From assembly GCA_026315105.1 (NCBI GenBank), contig CM048748.1, forward strand, positions 473,521,150-473,585,149: a DNA stretch of 64,000 nt. The letters run 5' to 3'. The position numbers were made by a program, and so were the translations under genes. How positions within the stretch are numbered: the first letter of the stretch is position 1; the number at the start of each line of letters is the position of its first letter. The stretch comes from Locusta migratoria (Eukaryota; Arthropoda; Insecta; Orthoptera; Acrididae). Below, one piece after another: positions 44,043 through 55,360 of this stretch. The notes beneath the pieces were generated by a model, which worked only from the letters and a program-made list of their open reading frames with translations, did not search any database and had not been told where the DNA came from.

Positions 44043-44469
44043 ATAGCCAACAAGCCACACATATACCAATGTTAACAACACATTGACAACTGTGACAAAT
44101 TGACATGTGGCCATCATCACTGGACATTGGCACAGTAGCATGATCTGATAGAACCTGATACCTTCTTTATCACATGGGTAAAGGTTTTGGAAGTGTAGGT
44201 ATAATTCTCCATACTTAATTATGACGTACCTTACCGTAAAATACGTGTTTTGCAAATGTCTGTCAAGCACCATTACATTTAAGCTGCCAACTTTCGTAGT
44301 ATTGAAGTATAAACACAAAATCTGCCAAATATGGCATTTTTGCTTCCGATCGCCTGAATTGGAGGCTGCCCAATGCAATGCTCATTTGTTGCAGACCACA
44401 TGATTAAGTTGTCAGCGAATCACAGCACAAAGAAGAGTATCGCCATCAGCCAACGGTAACCAAACCTTG

Positions 44470-44966
44470 CCGCCGCGCAACATAAGAATAAGAATTTTTG
44501 ATGTTGGAAATTAAACATGCGGTAATGTTTTTATACATGAAACTGCGCAATGTTTACAAGATGTGAAAATTAACATGTTAACATGAAGTTTCAATTATTT
44601 TATTTTCTAAATCACTTGTTTACACTTTCAGACAGACAATAAAATAAATAAAACATTCTATAGTACTATATGATTGACAAGATAAAGTGATTCTAAATCT
44701 TCATTTTACGAGGCTAATTACTGTTACTGACTGGACAAGGGTACACACAAGAACCTGTCAACCACAGAGCTGGTATAGCATGTTTTATTTATTTTATCTT
44801 CTTTCTGAAAGCGTAATCAAGTGATTTCGAGAATAAAATAAATGAAACTTTATGTTAACACGTTAATTTTCACATCTTGTAAACATTGTGCGGTTTCGTG
44901 TATAAAAACATTACCGCATATTTAATTTCCAACATAAAAAATTCTTATTTGAATGTTGCACGGCAT
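44470..44966. mobile_element. foldback element (MITE-like)
   Basis: 44484-44670 is repeated inverted at 44770-44957 (for instance ttggaaattaaacatgcgg against its complement near 44920), leaving a short central spacer. There is no ORF. Related blocks (aaaataaataaaa with atcactgtt) recur at 45660-45900, so the family has further fragments nearby. Confidence 0.65.
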
Positions 44967-46077
44967 GTAATGTATGTAATAATTAAGTAGGAGAATTATG
45001 CCTACAAGTATAACACCTTTACCATCACATGAACAACTTACACCCAGAAGACATCTGCATGTTTAGAAAAGGAGAATGAAATAGCTAGTCCACATGGATC
45101 CAGAAAGTTATTTTTACTCTGTTATGTTCTTCAGTAGTAGTTCCCACCCCCACACCCCCTCCGCTCTGCAGTTACTTCCACCTTCCAACACTGTATATCA
45201 AGTGGAAACTATTTCACTATTAATTTTGACGTAGTGTGGGAAATGAACGCATGAAATTGCTGTGTTCCTTTGATTATCAAAGTTTCTTCAAGCCAGTTTT
45301 TTAAGAAAATTTCTGAAGCAGTGTAGGCTTCTTGACTGGGTACTATAGGGAGAAATAGACGCACTTGGGTAAAAAAAAAAAAAAAGAAGAAGAAGAAACA
45401 CCAGACCAAACTTTGCTCCCTCCATTCTTTTATATCATACATTTAGATGTCACTGTAAGTGTCCATTGTGGATGTTCTCAGCAAAATAGGGTAAATCAAT
45501 TTACTCCAATATAATCTCTAAAAGTCCAAGATTATTTATTGGGAAACTGTTTTCAACTGAAAACTTAATCCACACAGAGAGACTTGATAAGTGTTTCGTG
45601 CTGACTATAAATTGAATGGTAAAACAGCAGGGTAAGCAATAATTGTCCTCATAAAACGAAGATTTAAAATCACTTGATCACTGTTCATACAGATTATAAA
45701 ATAAATAAAAGTGTAGGCCTAAATCGATTGAGTGTTTCTGAACCTTAGACTTGTCCTCACGTCCTACACGTCCTCACATACTAAATAAAAAAACTACTTG
45801 TTTAACCTATACCCAACATAACTAGGCCTAACTTAAAATTATCACTGTTTCGTACAGATCGTAAAATAAATAAAACATACTATAACTGCACTATGGTTGA
45901 TAGATCTTTTAGATATTCTATAGTGTTGCCAACATGTGGGCAACAGACTCTGCAGTTTAGCCAAGTGAATAATTAATACTTTTTGTGCTGTATAGTTGAC
46001 AAGTTCTTGTATGCACCACTGTGTGCTCAGCAAAAGTATTTGCCCTCATAAAATGAAGATTTATTGACAAAACAATT
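44967..46077. other. AT-rich intron with degenerate repeat fragments
   Basis: A poly(A)/GAA run at 45370-45400. Fragments related to the foldback element lie at 45660-45900, and a piece related to the degenerate LINE at 29.5-30.5 kb at 45985-46015. No gene is supported. Confidence 0.4.
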
Positions 46078-46830
46078 GTGTTGTCACATAATTTCTAGTT
46101 GGTGTGAAGATTGGCAGCTAGCTCTCAATGTAGAAAAAGGTAAGGTGATGCGCATGAGTAGGAAAAACAATCTCGTAATGTTCGAATACAGCATTAGTAG
46201 TGAGCTTCTTGATGCTGTTGCATAGTTCAAATATCTAGACGTAACATTGCAGAGCGATATGAAATGGAATGAGCATGTAAGGACAGTTGTGAGTAAGGCG
46301 GACAGCCGACTTCGGTTTATTGGGAGAATTTCGCGAAGATGAACTTCACCTGTAAAGGAGACCGGGTATAAAATGCTTGTACGACTACGTCTTGAGTATT
46401 GCTCAAGTGTTTGGGACCCGCAGCAGATCAGTTTAAAGGAAGACATAGAGGCGGTTCAGAGACGAGCAGCTAGATTTGTTACTGGTAGGTTCGACCAAAG
46501 CGCGAGTGTCACGGAAATGCTCCGGCAACTCAATTGGGGATCGCTGGAAGAAAGACGATGTTCTTTTCGTGAATTTCTGTTAAGTAAATTTAGAGGGCCG
46601 GAATTTGAAGCTGAGTGTAGTACGATCTTGCTGCCGCCTACTTACATTTCGCGTAAAAATCACAAAAACAAGATAAGAGAAATTAGGGCTCGTACGGAGG
46701 CATATAGGCATTCTTTTTTTCCTCGTTCAATATGGGAGTGGAATAGGAAAGGAAATGCCTAGTAGTGGTTCAGTGCACTCTCCGCCACACACCTTACAGT
46801 GAATTGCGGAGTATGGATGTAGATGTAATG
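46078..46830 (+). mobile_element. CR1/L2-like non-LTR element, 5'-truncated
   Basis: Second copy of the family at 1-2003. It starts inside the reverse transcriptase thumb (CEDWQLALNVEKGKVMRMSR, FKYLDVTLQSDMKWNEH) and runs to the same atgtagatgtaa tail. Stops at about 46224 and 46341 break it. 46373-46762 is the intact C-terminal part of ORF2. Confidence 0.87.
46373..46762 (+). pseudogene. ORF2 C-terminal domain of the CR1/L2-like element
   Basis: LRLEYCSSVWDPQQISLKED and RRAARFVTGRFDQSASVTEM are the conserved end of the ORF2 protein in this family, followed by SIWEWNRKG just before the stop. It is the cleanest copy of this domain in the window and shows what the G16 run disrupts at 1.67 kb. 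Confidence 0.8.
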
Positions 46831-48190
46831 GCTAATACCAATGTCACATGATTACTAACATTATAACACGAGGTTGCCAGAACAGTAACTGAAATTTAAC
46901 AACCAAAATTTTTGTTTTACAGTATAAATTTACTTCCCACCACGGTGCTGTCATGTCATTATGCTACAATAACAATACCGTAGAAAATATGGTATAATTG
47001 AGGACGGGGATTTCACCCGTCGATTTTGAGCAATGATGTTGTAGGAATGGAAGATTTATCTAAATAAATGCAGTCAATTTACATGACCTAAAGCAAATTT
47101 TTATATCCATGGTTCTCAATGTACTTCGCCAAATCATGATTGGTTAGCAATTTGTATTCTTGAATAAATTCTATGATCTGGACAGTGTGAAAGATATGAT
47201 GCCATGCATCAAAGCTAATGGGTGGTATCCTGGTCTTCAGTTAACACGAAAATCTTTGTCAAGATCTAATATTAGGAACCTGAACCACATAGAATGACTT
47301 AGTGTTTTGTTCATACCACAAAGTAAATAAATAGGCCTAACACTGTTCTTGCTCTGTGGTTCACAGGCTGTTTCATGTACCCTTGATCGTTGAGTATCAG
47401 TAATTCCACAAATTTCATGACAAAACATTTGCACTGACACTGGCTATTGCTAATGACACACATCTGCCAGCATTCAGCATCCTTTGCCAACTTTAACAAG
47501 CGATGTCTTCTGGACAGAAAAAAAAATTAACCCACTACCTACCGGTATTACTTTAAACTGTAACAAACTATAATACGCAATCGACTTCATTTAGCGACAG
47601 AACATGATCAGATTTGTTTTCAGTGACAGGCTAGTCTAATATTTCTAATACTCTTTAGTTACTGTATCTTTCAGGATAATTTTTTAGAAGTCTTGTTTGT
47701 TAAAGGTCAGTTGCTCAAACTAGGGCTTTTGTGAAAAAATATCAGGATTATTATTTTCCTTACAATGAACTCATTATCCCACATTTATATTTTACCATGT
47801 GATTAACAACAGTCCCAAGTAGGCCTAGTTATGGAGATGATATAAAAGATTTGAATCTTCAACTTTTTAGAGAACAAATAAAGCAATATTAATTTCTAAT
47901 CCGAAAAATCGTAATTAATTCTGTTGTACATCACTGAAAAGACAGCAAAATGACTCCTATCCCAGTACTCCAGCTTAGAGCACCACAAAGTAATTTAAAA
48001 TATCTGTTCTCACTTTTTTTTAAAGTTTTCAGAACCGATTCGAGCCTAAATTTAGTATTCTACTTACTTTCAGTACCCACTAGGAATATACTAAGTTTTA
48101 ACAAAACCTAAAAGGGTGTGGTAGTTTTTAAAGTGTGTAGATTTTTCATGGAATGACTCCTACCCTCTACTTTCAGTGAGCAGCAAAGAT
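46830..48190. other. no recognisable gene
   Basis: AT-rich intron. No motif or repeat boundary is supported. Confidence 0.45.
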
Positions 48191-48340
48191 TCAATCCATG
48201 GAAAGTAGAATCAATACATTACCAACGAAAAACACGGCTAACAACTTCGTTCACTTTTTTACGGTATTTTATCACCTAATTTCACAACTTTACTGTCACG
48301 ATATGAACATTGCCAGTTACAAAAATACGTTATTACTAAC

Positions 48341-48580
48341 CACAACCGATATAGTAGATCCACTGTGTCTGTCGATAAACACTGTAATAGACTGTCCTTG
48401 TTGTAGTGCAATTTGTGAATTAACCTCTTCCAAAGTCACATTCTGGGGCAAATCGCACATTAGCGGATCTTCCATTAAAATGTCATTTAACGTCCTCGCA
48501 GTAACAGCTGCCAAGTCATCCTCTGCAGATTCTTCTTTCATGGGAACATTTCTTCCCTTTTCGTAATTTGAGTTATCCAT
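48341..48580 (-). CDS. SNRNP25: U11/U12 snRNP 25 kDa protein, first coding exon
   Basis: Encodes residues 1-80. The start at 48580 is the first ATG of the open frame. An acidic N-terminal extension of about 35 residues precedes the conserved core, which reads DPLMCDLPQNVTLEEVNSQI and then ALQQGQSITVFIDR, the family's signature for the first ubiquitin-like strand and helix. The exon ends TCG GTT GTG followed by donor gttagt at 48340, in phase 0, and joins VPQRG at 4897. The total of 161 residues is somewhat longer than I expect for the family because of the N-terminal extension. The protein acts in the nucleus in 5' splice-site recognition of minor introns. No promoter motif is evident upstream. 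Confidence 0.93.
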
Positions 48581-48676
48581 TAATACTGTGGGACAAAAAC
48601 ATTACCCGGCCCGCATAAAAGTTAAAGTCCTAGAACATATCATAACATAGCAATAGAGCATGTTGATGTTTCGACT

Positions 48677-48777
48677 CCGTTCAAGCAGCTGCCAGTTGCC
48701 AGATCCCAGCAAACTGCGCATGGTCGCGCTGCTTTCTTTCCATGCGCAGTTTGCTGGAACTGGCAACTGCTTGAACG
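48677..48777. repeat. long palindrome between two divergent genes
   Basis: The arms ccgttcaagcagctgcc (48677 onward) and ggcaactgcttgaacgg (ending 48777) pair. The inner arms agcaaactgcgcatgg and ccatgcgcagtttgct are perfect, with a small asymmetry between the arms and a 17-base loop. It lies 97 bp upstream of the SNRNP25 start and 160 bp upstream of the THAP start. Confidence 0.85.
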
Positions 48778-48937
48778 GACCTTCAGTGAATCGAGTCATC
48801 GAAGTGTTCGCTTTCGTGATGAATACAGGCCTTAGCATAGAACTGGCGGGAACGCCATCAGCTGTTTCATTGAGGCGGTAGACGGAGCATTGGAGCGTTT
48901 GTTTATCTATAGTTTCATGGTGTTTTTTATTTGTATA

Positions 48938-49840
48938 ATGCCTAGAAATTGCTGTGTCCCCGGTTGCCAGTCTAATTACTATGAAGGGAAATATGTTCCA
49001 GGGGTTTCTTTTCCTTCTGATGAAGTGAAGGGGAAAATTTAGATTAAGAAAATTCCGAGAGAAAAGTTGATAGTGACAAAGAACACAGGAGTCTCCATCC
49101 AGCATTTTCGTGGTAATCAAATTATTCGTGAAAACAGAGCAACTCGACCTGAGGGTAAATAATCATTAACAGGTTACTCTTATAACCTATATATGGGTGC
49201 AATAAGCGTGGTTATTGTTTTGTAGGTTCCTTACTCGTTCCACGTAAAAAGTTGGTTTTGGAAAGTGATGCTGTCCCGTGTTTATTTCCGAATCTAGCAT
49301 CATATTTGTTCTCTCCTAATGTTTCACAACGCACTCACTCAGACGTCAGAAGAAAGACAAACGAGAAATGGACAAATATACAGAGTGGCTCTCTGAAGCG
49401 ACATTAACAATTTAGAAGGCATTACTAATAATGTAGACAGATTTACCCACAGTGACTGGCTAGTTACAAAGCATGACAAACAAGTGTACTTAAAGGGAAT
49501 AGAATTTAAGGAATGCCCTTCTATTAGAAAAGTTTTGACATTATAAATAATTTTGAAATTTCCGTAGTGTGTGATGATGTAAACATAGAAGCTTGAACGA
49601 AGGTTTGATTAGATTTTAGAACCAAAACTTGTTTTACACATATTCTAAATTTCAAAATTTATTAAAAGCTGTAAAAAATATAGAGGGTAAAGAAATTACA
49701 GTTCAGGAAACCATGAGTAAAATTCAGATACTATTAACTGAATGTATGGATAAAAGTGGAGATGATGATCTAATATTAGGACTTAAGTTCATAAATGAAC
49801 AGCTGCTGCTTCTCACATTCAAACATCTGAAGTTTTGAAT
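48938..49840 (+). pseudogene. THAP-domain gene, decayed
   Basis: The first exon (48938-49154) begins MPRNCCVPGCQSNYYEG, the amino-terminal C-x-x-x-x-C half of a THAP zinc finger, then VSFPSDEVKGK and KKIPREKL. The invariant Trp position is a TAG stop, and the second half reads VSIQHF where a C-x-x-H is required, so one zinc ligand is lost. A plausible 71 bp intron (GT at 49155, AG at 49224-49225) joins to VPRKKLVLESDAVPCLFPNL. Further homologous-looking frames continue to a segment at 49629-49838 (SKFQNLLKAVKNIEG). THAP domains occur in P-element transposases and host regulators, and I cannot tell which this was. Confidence 0.7.
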
Positions 49841-49849
49841 CAACACCCT

Positions 49850-50395
49850 ACAAAGCTACAAAAAGTGCTCGATGTGATGTAGCTGCAAAAAGACCATGAA
49901 AGTATTCAATATCTACGTAACTTGTGTAGTTAGAAATTATTCACTGTAAGTATGGTGCTGCCATACTACTAGGGGAGAAACGAAAAGTAAAAGTTTGGTT
50001 GACCTCAACTGAAACGTGTTTGCAATGTTATAGAGGGTACAATATAGATTTGAAATATTTATCAGTGACGGATGGATTCTCGTAACTTTCACCATATTTT
50101 GTCATGGACATTTTCCCGTTTCTTTATAGTGTATGCATTTCTGTATATTCCCAGTATTAATTCCTACACTAACAAGGCAATTAGGTACCACGCAGTTTAA
50201 CGTAATGTATGTACATTATCATAAACATGACAAAGTGAGGTACAGGAGTCGTCTTTACGTACGTCTGCATACGAATCGGCCGCCTCAGCGCCGCCTCAAT
50301 GCGCGACGTCATCAAAGCTATGCTACGGCGTGTATTTATCACGAAGGCAGTGACTGAGTCAAAACTTGAATCAGCATTGTTTCCAAACAACGAAT
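49850..50395. other. no recognisable gene
   Basis: Spacer between the THAP pseudogene and the hAT insertion. The short open frames here have no motif. Confidence 0.4.
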
Positions 50396-50524
50396 CTTGT
50401 GATCAGTGTTCACAACCTGAAACGAGGCAACTATCGTACTCGGGCCATAAAATTATCGTACTTACCTACAAAATAACCATAATACATAATATTTATTAGC
50501 AAATCTGATTTTGTATACCTTATA

Positions 50525-51417
50525 AAGCCAATTCACACTGTCCGTCACGTCACCGTCTGTCAGAACATTCTGCAATGTATTTCTAAAGGCGGCATTCACA
50601 GTGTCCGTCACCCAGACCGTCACGTCACGTCAAGCTTTCTCGAGAAGAATGTTTTGACAGAATGGCCGTCTGCTAACATCGCAAATTAACCTATTTCCGT
50701 CACGCGAATTACATGTTGAAGTCGACGATCATACTGTTTATGTGAAAATGTGTCTTATTCATCTTTCTTTTATTGTTTTATTCATTTTAGGAGTAATGTT
50801 TCACGACAACTTAAATATTTTTGTCAAGAGTGTCCCCCTAAAATCGAGGTCGGATATCTGAAACCAAAAAATGGTTTATGTTACGTAACATTGTAACAGA
50901 AAAGTCTGAAGCAATCTGTTTATTTGAATAAGATTGTATTTTTATTACGCATTTTTCATTAAATAACATTTTAAATGAAAACGTCAGTTATAATGAAAGA
51001 CGAAAATCCAGTTGTTTACGACGGTATTAACTATGTCAGCTGGCAAATCGTAATGGATAAAGTAAACAGGCGATTTTTATGCTCTTATTATTGTTTGATG
51101 CTTTCATATGTTTATTTTTTCGCTTGAAAATAGATGTCGATGTTTTGACATGTTGTTTCAGTTCCCAGTAAGTTGGCCAAGAACATACACTGTAAAGTTT
51201 TCTTTGGCTGTGAATAACATTTAGCACTGTTGTTCACTCAATTCTAGTGTTAAACTATGACTTTCTACATAACAGATCACCACTCATAACCTCACTTTCA
51301 ACATCGTGTATTGAGATGTGCGAATTGACGTCACGGACACTGACGGACAGTGTGAATATAACTTGACGTGACGGTTCCGTGACATGACGTTGACGTGACG
51401 AACAGTGTGAATTGGCC
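50525..51417. mobile_element. non-autonomous DNA element with GCCAATTCACACTG ends
   Basis: The left end reads gccaattcacactgtccgtc and the right end is its inverted copy ending cagtgtgaattggc. Both are followed by internal gtcacgtcac-type repeats also in inverted order. The flanking 8-mers tatacctt and tataccat may be the target duplication, but the alignment leaves 4 extra bases on the left. It holds no transposase. Confidence 0.7.
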
Positions 51418-51429
51418 TATACCATACTG

Positions 51430-52282
51430 TAGTCTGTCTCTTGCAAAATATATTACTTTTTTCGGAATGAAGAGCGGTTTTTAAAAATTGTTTTATGCAT
51501 GATGTATAAAACCGTTCCAGGAAAAGTTGTGCAACAGCTCCTGGTTGAATTCCTTTAGATATCGGCTTCATTGTGTAATGTATATACCCTAGAAAATCTC
51601 GCTTTTTTTAATAAATGAATTGTTCGATATCAAATTTTAACGTGGTATTATGCCCTAATATTCCGTGTTTGTATTATATAAGCATTTTAAGGCACTTCTG
51701 GCTTGTCACATAATCACTTTCATTACTTGGGTCTTTTAATGAATTAAATTAATTAATTAATCATTGAAACTCGTAAGTTTAATGTTGGACAATAATGCTT
51801 GATAATGAAATTGTTAACTAATAATATTAGAGATGTTCTATTATGTATTGACCATAATATAATACTTTACTGATTGTGGAATTGATTAGTTGCTTTGATT
51901 TAACAGTTTCAAATAATGTAAACATATATTAATGCTGCGCTAATTGTTGTTTACTTACGATTTTTTGTATTGTTTGTTTTGATACAAAAAACATAATATT
52001 ACATTTGTCATAATTTTATGTATCTTTACGTAAAGCAAGCTTTATTTATGTTTCATGAACAAATTGTTAAATATTGTAAATTCGGTGTTCTAGAATGTGC
52101 TAGAAATTAAACTAAGTATTAATACGCGCGAATTGGCGCGAACTCAGTTAGTATCAGGTCATTTGTTATGTGAAGTCAGTCTAAAGCTAGTTGCAGAGTT
52201 GTAAAGTTAGTATCACTTTGGCAGCCAGTAATAACTTAGTCTTGAGTCCGTATGGAAGTGAGTTGTGAAGCAATCTTAAAGA
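51430..52282. other. hAT-A interior, AT-rich
   Basis: No gene or repeat boundary is recognised. Confidence 0.4.
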
Positions 52283-52364
52283 TGTATTATCAGTGGCGTA
52301 GCTACTACACCAAGGGCCCTGGGGCAGAAATGACGTTGGGGCCCACTCTAAACTAAAACTATAC

Positions 52365-54727
52365 CACAGGCGCCGACTTTTGAAAATCTTGGGGTATGCT
52401 CAGTGGCATTTCCAATAGGGGGGAGGTGGTTGCCGGCCTGTAGCTTCCCCCTCTCCCCAACAGGTATTTCTAATTTAAAAAATCTTTATTATATTTTTCC
52501 AATTCCAGGTACAAAGGTAAAGTAATAATTTTATTTTATTTTAGTAGTATTTCTTGTTTTTTCTTCATCTGCTGTTAATTTAGGACCATTTTAATCTCTG
52601 AAAGGAGAAAAGTAATTTTTTAACATACTGTAAAGAAATTAACAGCAATTAATTTCAGTTTCACGTTTCAGAACTACTGGGCGGCTTTTGCGACCATTTG
52701 AACCTGTTTTCCCGTTGTAGCAACTACTGAAATCATTTTCAGAGTTTTTCGTCTTCTTACAAGGAAAGTACATGGGCTTGAACAGACATATCTGTATGAA
52801 CGTTTGCTTGCAGGATCTCTACGTACACCTCAATATGCTGGTGGGTGTCGTTTTTCTGCAAAATTCTGTGATCATGCTCTAGATAGCACTGTAGATGTAA
52901 TTGTAGACGTCATGCATAATGCAGATATCTTAACTATAACTTATGTAATAATCATTGTACATGTTCTCTAGTGTAATGTCATCAAAAGCCGTGATGATAG
53001 TTGCAACTTTAACCGCCATCTCGGAACACTGTTGGTATTCACTAACACCCCATTTACATGGGCTCCCAAAACCGGATTTCGTAAACCGATTTCCCAATTC
53101 CGCTTTTGGTTGGTCATGTAAACACTCCAAAATCGATTCTGGAAATCCGCTTCTCTAAAGCGGTTTTCCAGTTCCACAATCGATTTTCGTGCCCCTGTAA
53201 ATGCGACCGTTTTTGAAGCGTTCTTGGGTTGTTAGATTGTGTTTTCTTGTTAAGAATTTTCGGCACATATGGAGAGAGTGATATTTTCTAATGTGAAATA
53301 AAAGTATAAATGTTAGAGTGAACATAAATCTGTGTATTTAAATAAAGAAAAATAGTGATTGTTCAGACTAGATAAAGAACTGAATCAGCTGTTTTCCAGC
53401 CGCCATGTTAAGTGAGCTAGAAAATCCGATTCAGGCTATGCCATGTAAACACGACAGCAAAAAATGGTTTATGAAAATCGGTTTTCGTCTTCTGTAAGAT
53501 GTGTTGCATGTAAAAGTAGTGACTGTTTCCATCACCTCTTCCCACACTTACTGTAGCATTACCGCTTGCAATGAGTTGTTCGTCATTATCATCCCTATTA
53601 TCATCATTATGTGTTAGTGTTACAAGAGTATCTAACTTATGCTCATATTTCTGTACCATAATAGATACGAGAAAGCATGCGAATGCTTCATCTTCTACAC
53701 TAATACCATCTTTTCGAAGAAGGGTTCTTCGTAACTTCATCTCAACCAATCGCAATACATTAGCAGGATTGATTACCAATCGCCGCCCGATCTGACGCAT
53801 CACCACACAAATAACGTCACAAAACGCAACTTCGGAGGCACACACTGCACCGTCCCTACTGGCGAACTGACAGGTCAAAGTGCAATGTGGCAAGGCACAC
53901 GCAGAGGCCTCTAACGGACGACAGCAGAGTTTTGCAGATGGGGGAGTATCACTAGTGCAATAAGGGATCTTTACATTATCTCTCATTCGATTTTGGTGTA
54001 TTTGTGTTTGTTCGAGTCCAAGTACTTTCCATATCAGATAATGATGTGCCTGCATTGTGAATACTGTGTTCATTATCGCAAAAACTAACATCGGATGGTC
54101 TTCCTGCCTTCTTTCTTCTGCAGATTTATTTTCTACACAGTATTACGAAAATTGTCCATAATCACTTCTGCTGTCATACCATGTCTGTCGATACCAATAG
54201 GTTTACAACCCACTGTTACATCACACATCAATTCAGTAAACAGGATGAAAAATGTCACTAACACTAACACAATTCCTTGAAGACAATTGTCTTCTAAGAG
54301 AATACATAAACTTTAAATTAGTAATATACACATTTTCATCATATCATACCAAACTCACTTCATTTCCAGTTATTTAATACAACAATTAAAGGTTACCGCC
54401 TTCAGTTTACGATATTGAACTTACAGGCAGCATTCCATTAACATTCGGACTGTTTAGAAAATGATCACTTCACCCACATATTAACATGAATTTTAATGCC
54501 TACGAATTCAATTATCTGTTTATTTTAGATAATCTTTTTATAGCGGTGTATTACAAAAGCCAGCCGCCCAGCAATGAAGTGAGATAGTCGGATTTAATTA
54601 CAATCAAGAAATATAATGTAAAGAAAAAATAATACCAAAATTTTCAGTGGGGTATGCCAAGCATACCGCACTGAAAATTTTGGGGTATGCTTGAGCGACC
54701 GAGAATACCCGTAATCGGCGCCTATGT
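52365..54727. mobile_element. hAT-C: element nested in hAT-B
   Basis: The left end cacaggcgccga and right end tcggcgcctatgt are near-perfect inverted repeats, with gggtatgc motifs just inside both. actatac flanks both sides (52358-52364 and 54728-54734), and one more base may complete an 8-mer. Confidence 0.75.
53417..54091 (-). CDS. unrecognised 224-codon open frame inside hAT-C
   Basis: The longest open frame in the nested elements. I do not recognise a domain. The middle is Cys-rich (CCRPLEASACALPHC), followed by a helical stretch (VLRLVEMKLRRTLL) and an Asp/Asn-rich acidic segment (NDDNRDDNDE). There is no hAT signature. It could be a transposon accessory protein fragment or a chance frame, and the composition does not decide. 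Confidence 0.25.
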   Translation of the reverse strand: MLVFAIMNTVFTMQAHHYLIWKVLGLEQTQIHQNRMRDNVKIPYCTSDTPPSAKLCCRPLEASACALPHCTLTCQFASRDGAVCASEVAFCDVICVVMRQIGRRLVINPANVLRLVEMKLRRTLLRKDGISVEDEAFACFLVSIMVQKYEHKLDTLVTLTHNDDNRDDNDEQLIASGNATVSVGRGDGNSHYFYMQHILQKTKTDFHKPFFAVVFTWHSLNRIF

Positions 54728-55271
54728 ACTATACAGATGCAATACTACTTCGTCAGGTCCTTACCGCTTACTGAAAGACATAATAAGGCAAACCTAAATA
54801 CTCTTAAGTAAATTACTGTGTGTCACGCAGAAGACAATACTTAATAGTACTCTCTAATATAATTATAACTGTGAAAGTTAATTATGCTTTCAAGCAGAAA
54901 CTACTGGATGAAATTTTGGAGAGAGATAGAGTTGGACCTTGGTAGGACATACAGATAAAACTACCATGGAATAATTTTCGAAGTTGCTTCATACTAGTTG
55001 AATAAAGTCACAGGCAGAAGCTAGTAAAAATTAACAATGAAGTTTTACTCAACCACAAAAATATGGCCCCCTGCCGCGAATCAAACCATGAACAGTATTG
55101 TCACACGCTGCTAGTAATTCAGCAGGGGGTAGGGTGCATGTCTTAGCGGACAAGCAATACCTTTTTTATATTTATATTCTGAGATGGGAATAATTTTTGG
55201 ATTTCACTTCGCGTGTTTGAAGTTTGTTGGCAGTGTTCAAAACGTTAAAAGTCGAAAATCCTAAATATTAT

Positions 55272-55360
55272 GTACAGTAGAAATTCGATTACCCGAAGTA
55301 TAATTGGGGGACATGGATGTTCGTAAAACCGATTATTCGTATAATCGAACTGTACACTTC
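55272..55360. repeat. possible Tc1/mariner-Tigger-like end
   Basis: tacagtagaaattcgattac and a later imperfect inverted match ending aatcgaactgta resemble the ends of pogo/Tigger elements (CAGT followed by an A/T-rich CGATTA...CGAA pattern). No second end or transposase is visible. Confidence 0.3.

Larger units (their letters stand above)
4898..48340 (-). other. 43.4 kb SNRNP25 intron
   Basis: The donor is gttagt at 48340-48335 and the acceptor is ttgcag at 4903-4898, both on the minus strand, and both exon edges are in phase 0. Translation across the join reads ISVV then VPQRG, matching the continuous hydrophobic strand expected in SNRNP25, so no exon seems to be missing. The intron is GT-AG and appears to be a major-class one. 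It is filled with the elements listed below. Confidence 0.85.

Noticed and set aside
48602..49120. 172-codon minus-strand frame opposite the THAP exon
   Set aside because: It is antisense to a recognised THAP exon and crosses the palindrome; no motif supports it.
50525..51417. The GCCAATTCACACTG element as a P-element relative of the nearby THAP gene
   Set aside because: Eight-base flanks are suggestive but the ends do not line up exactly with them and no transposase is inside; the link is proximity only.
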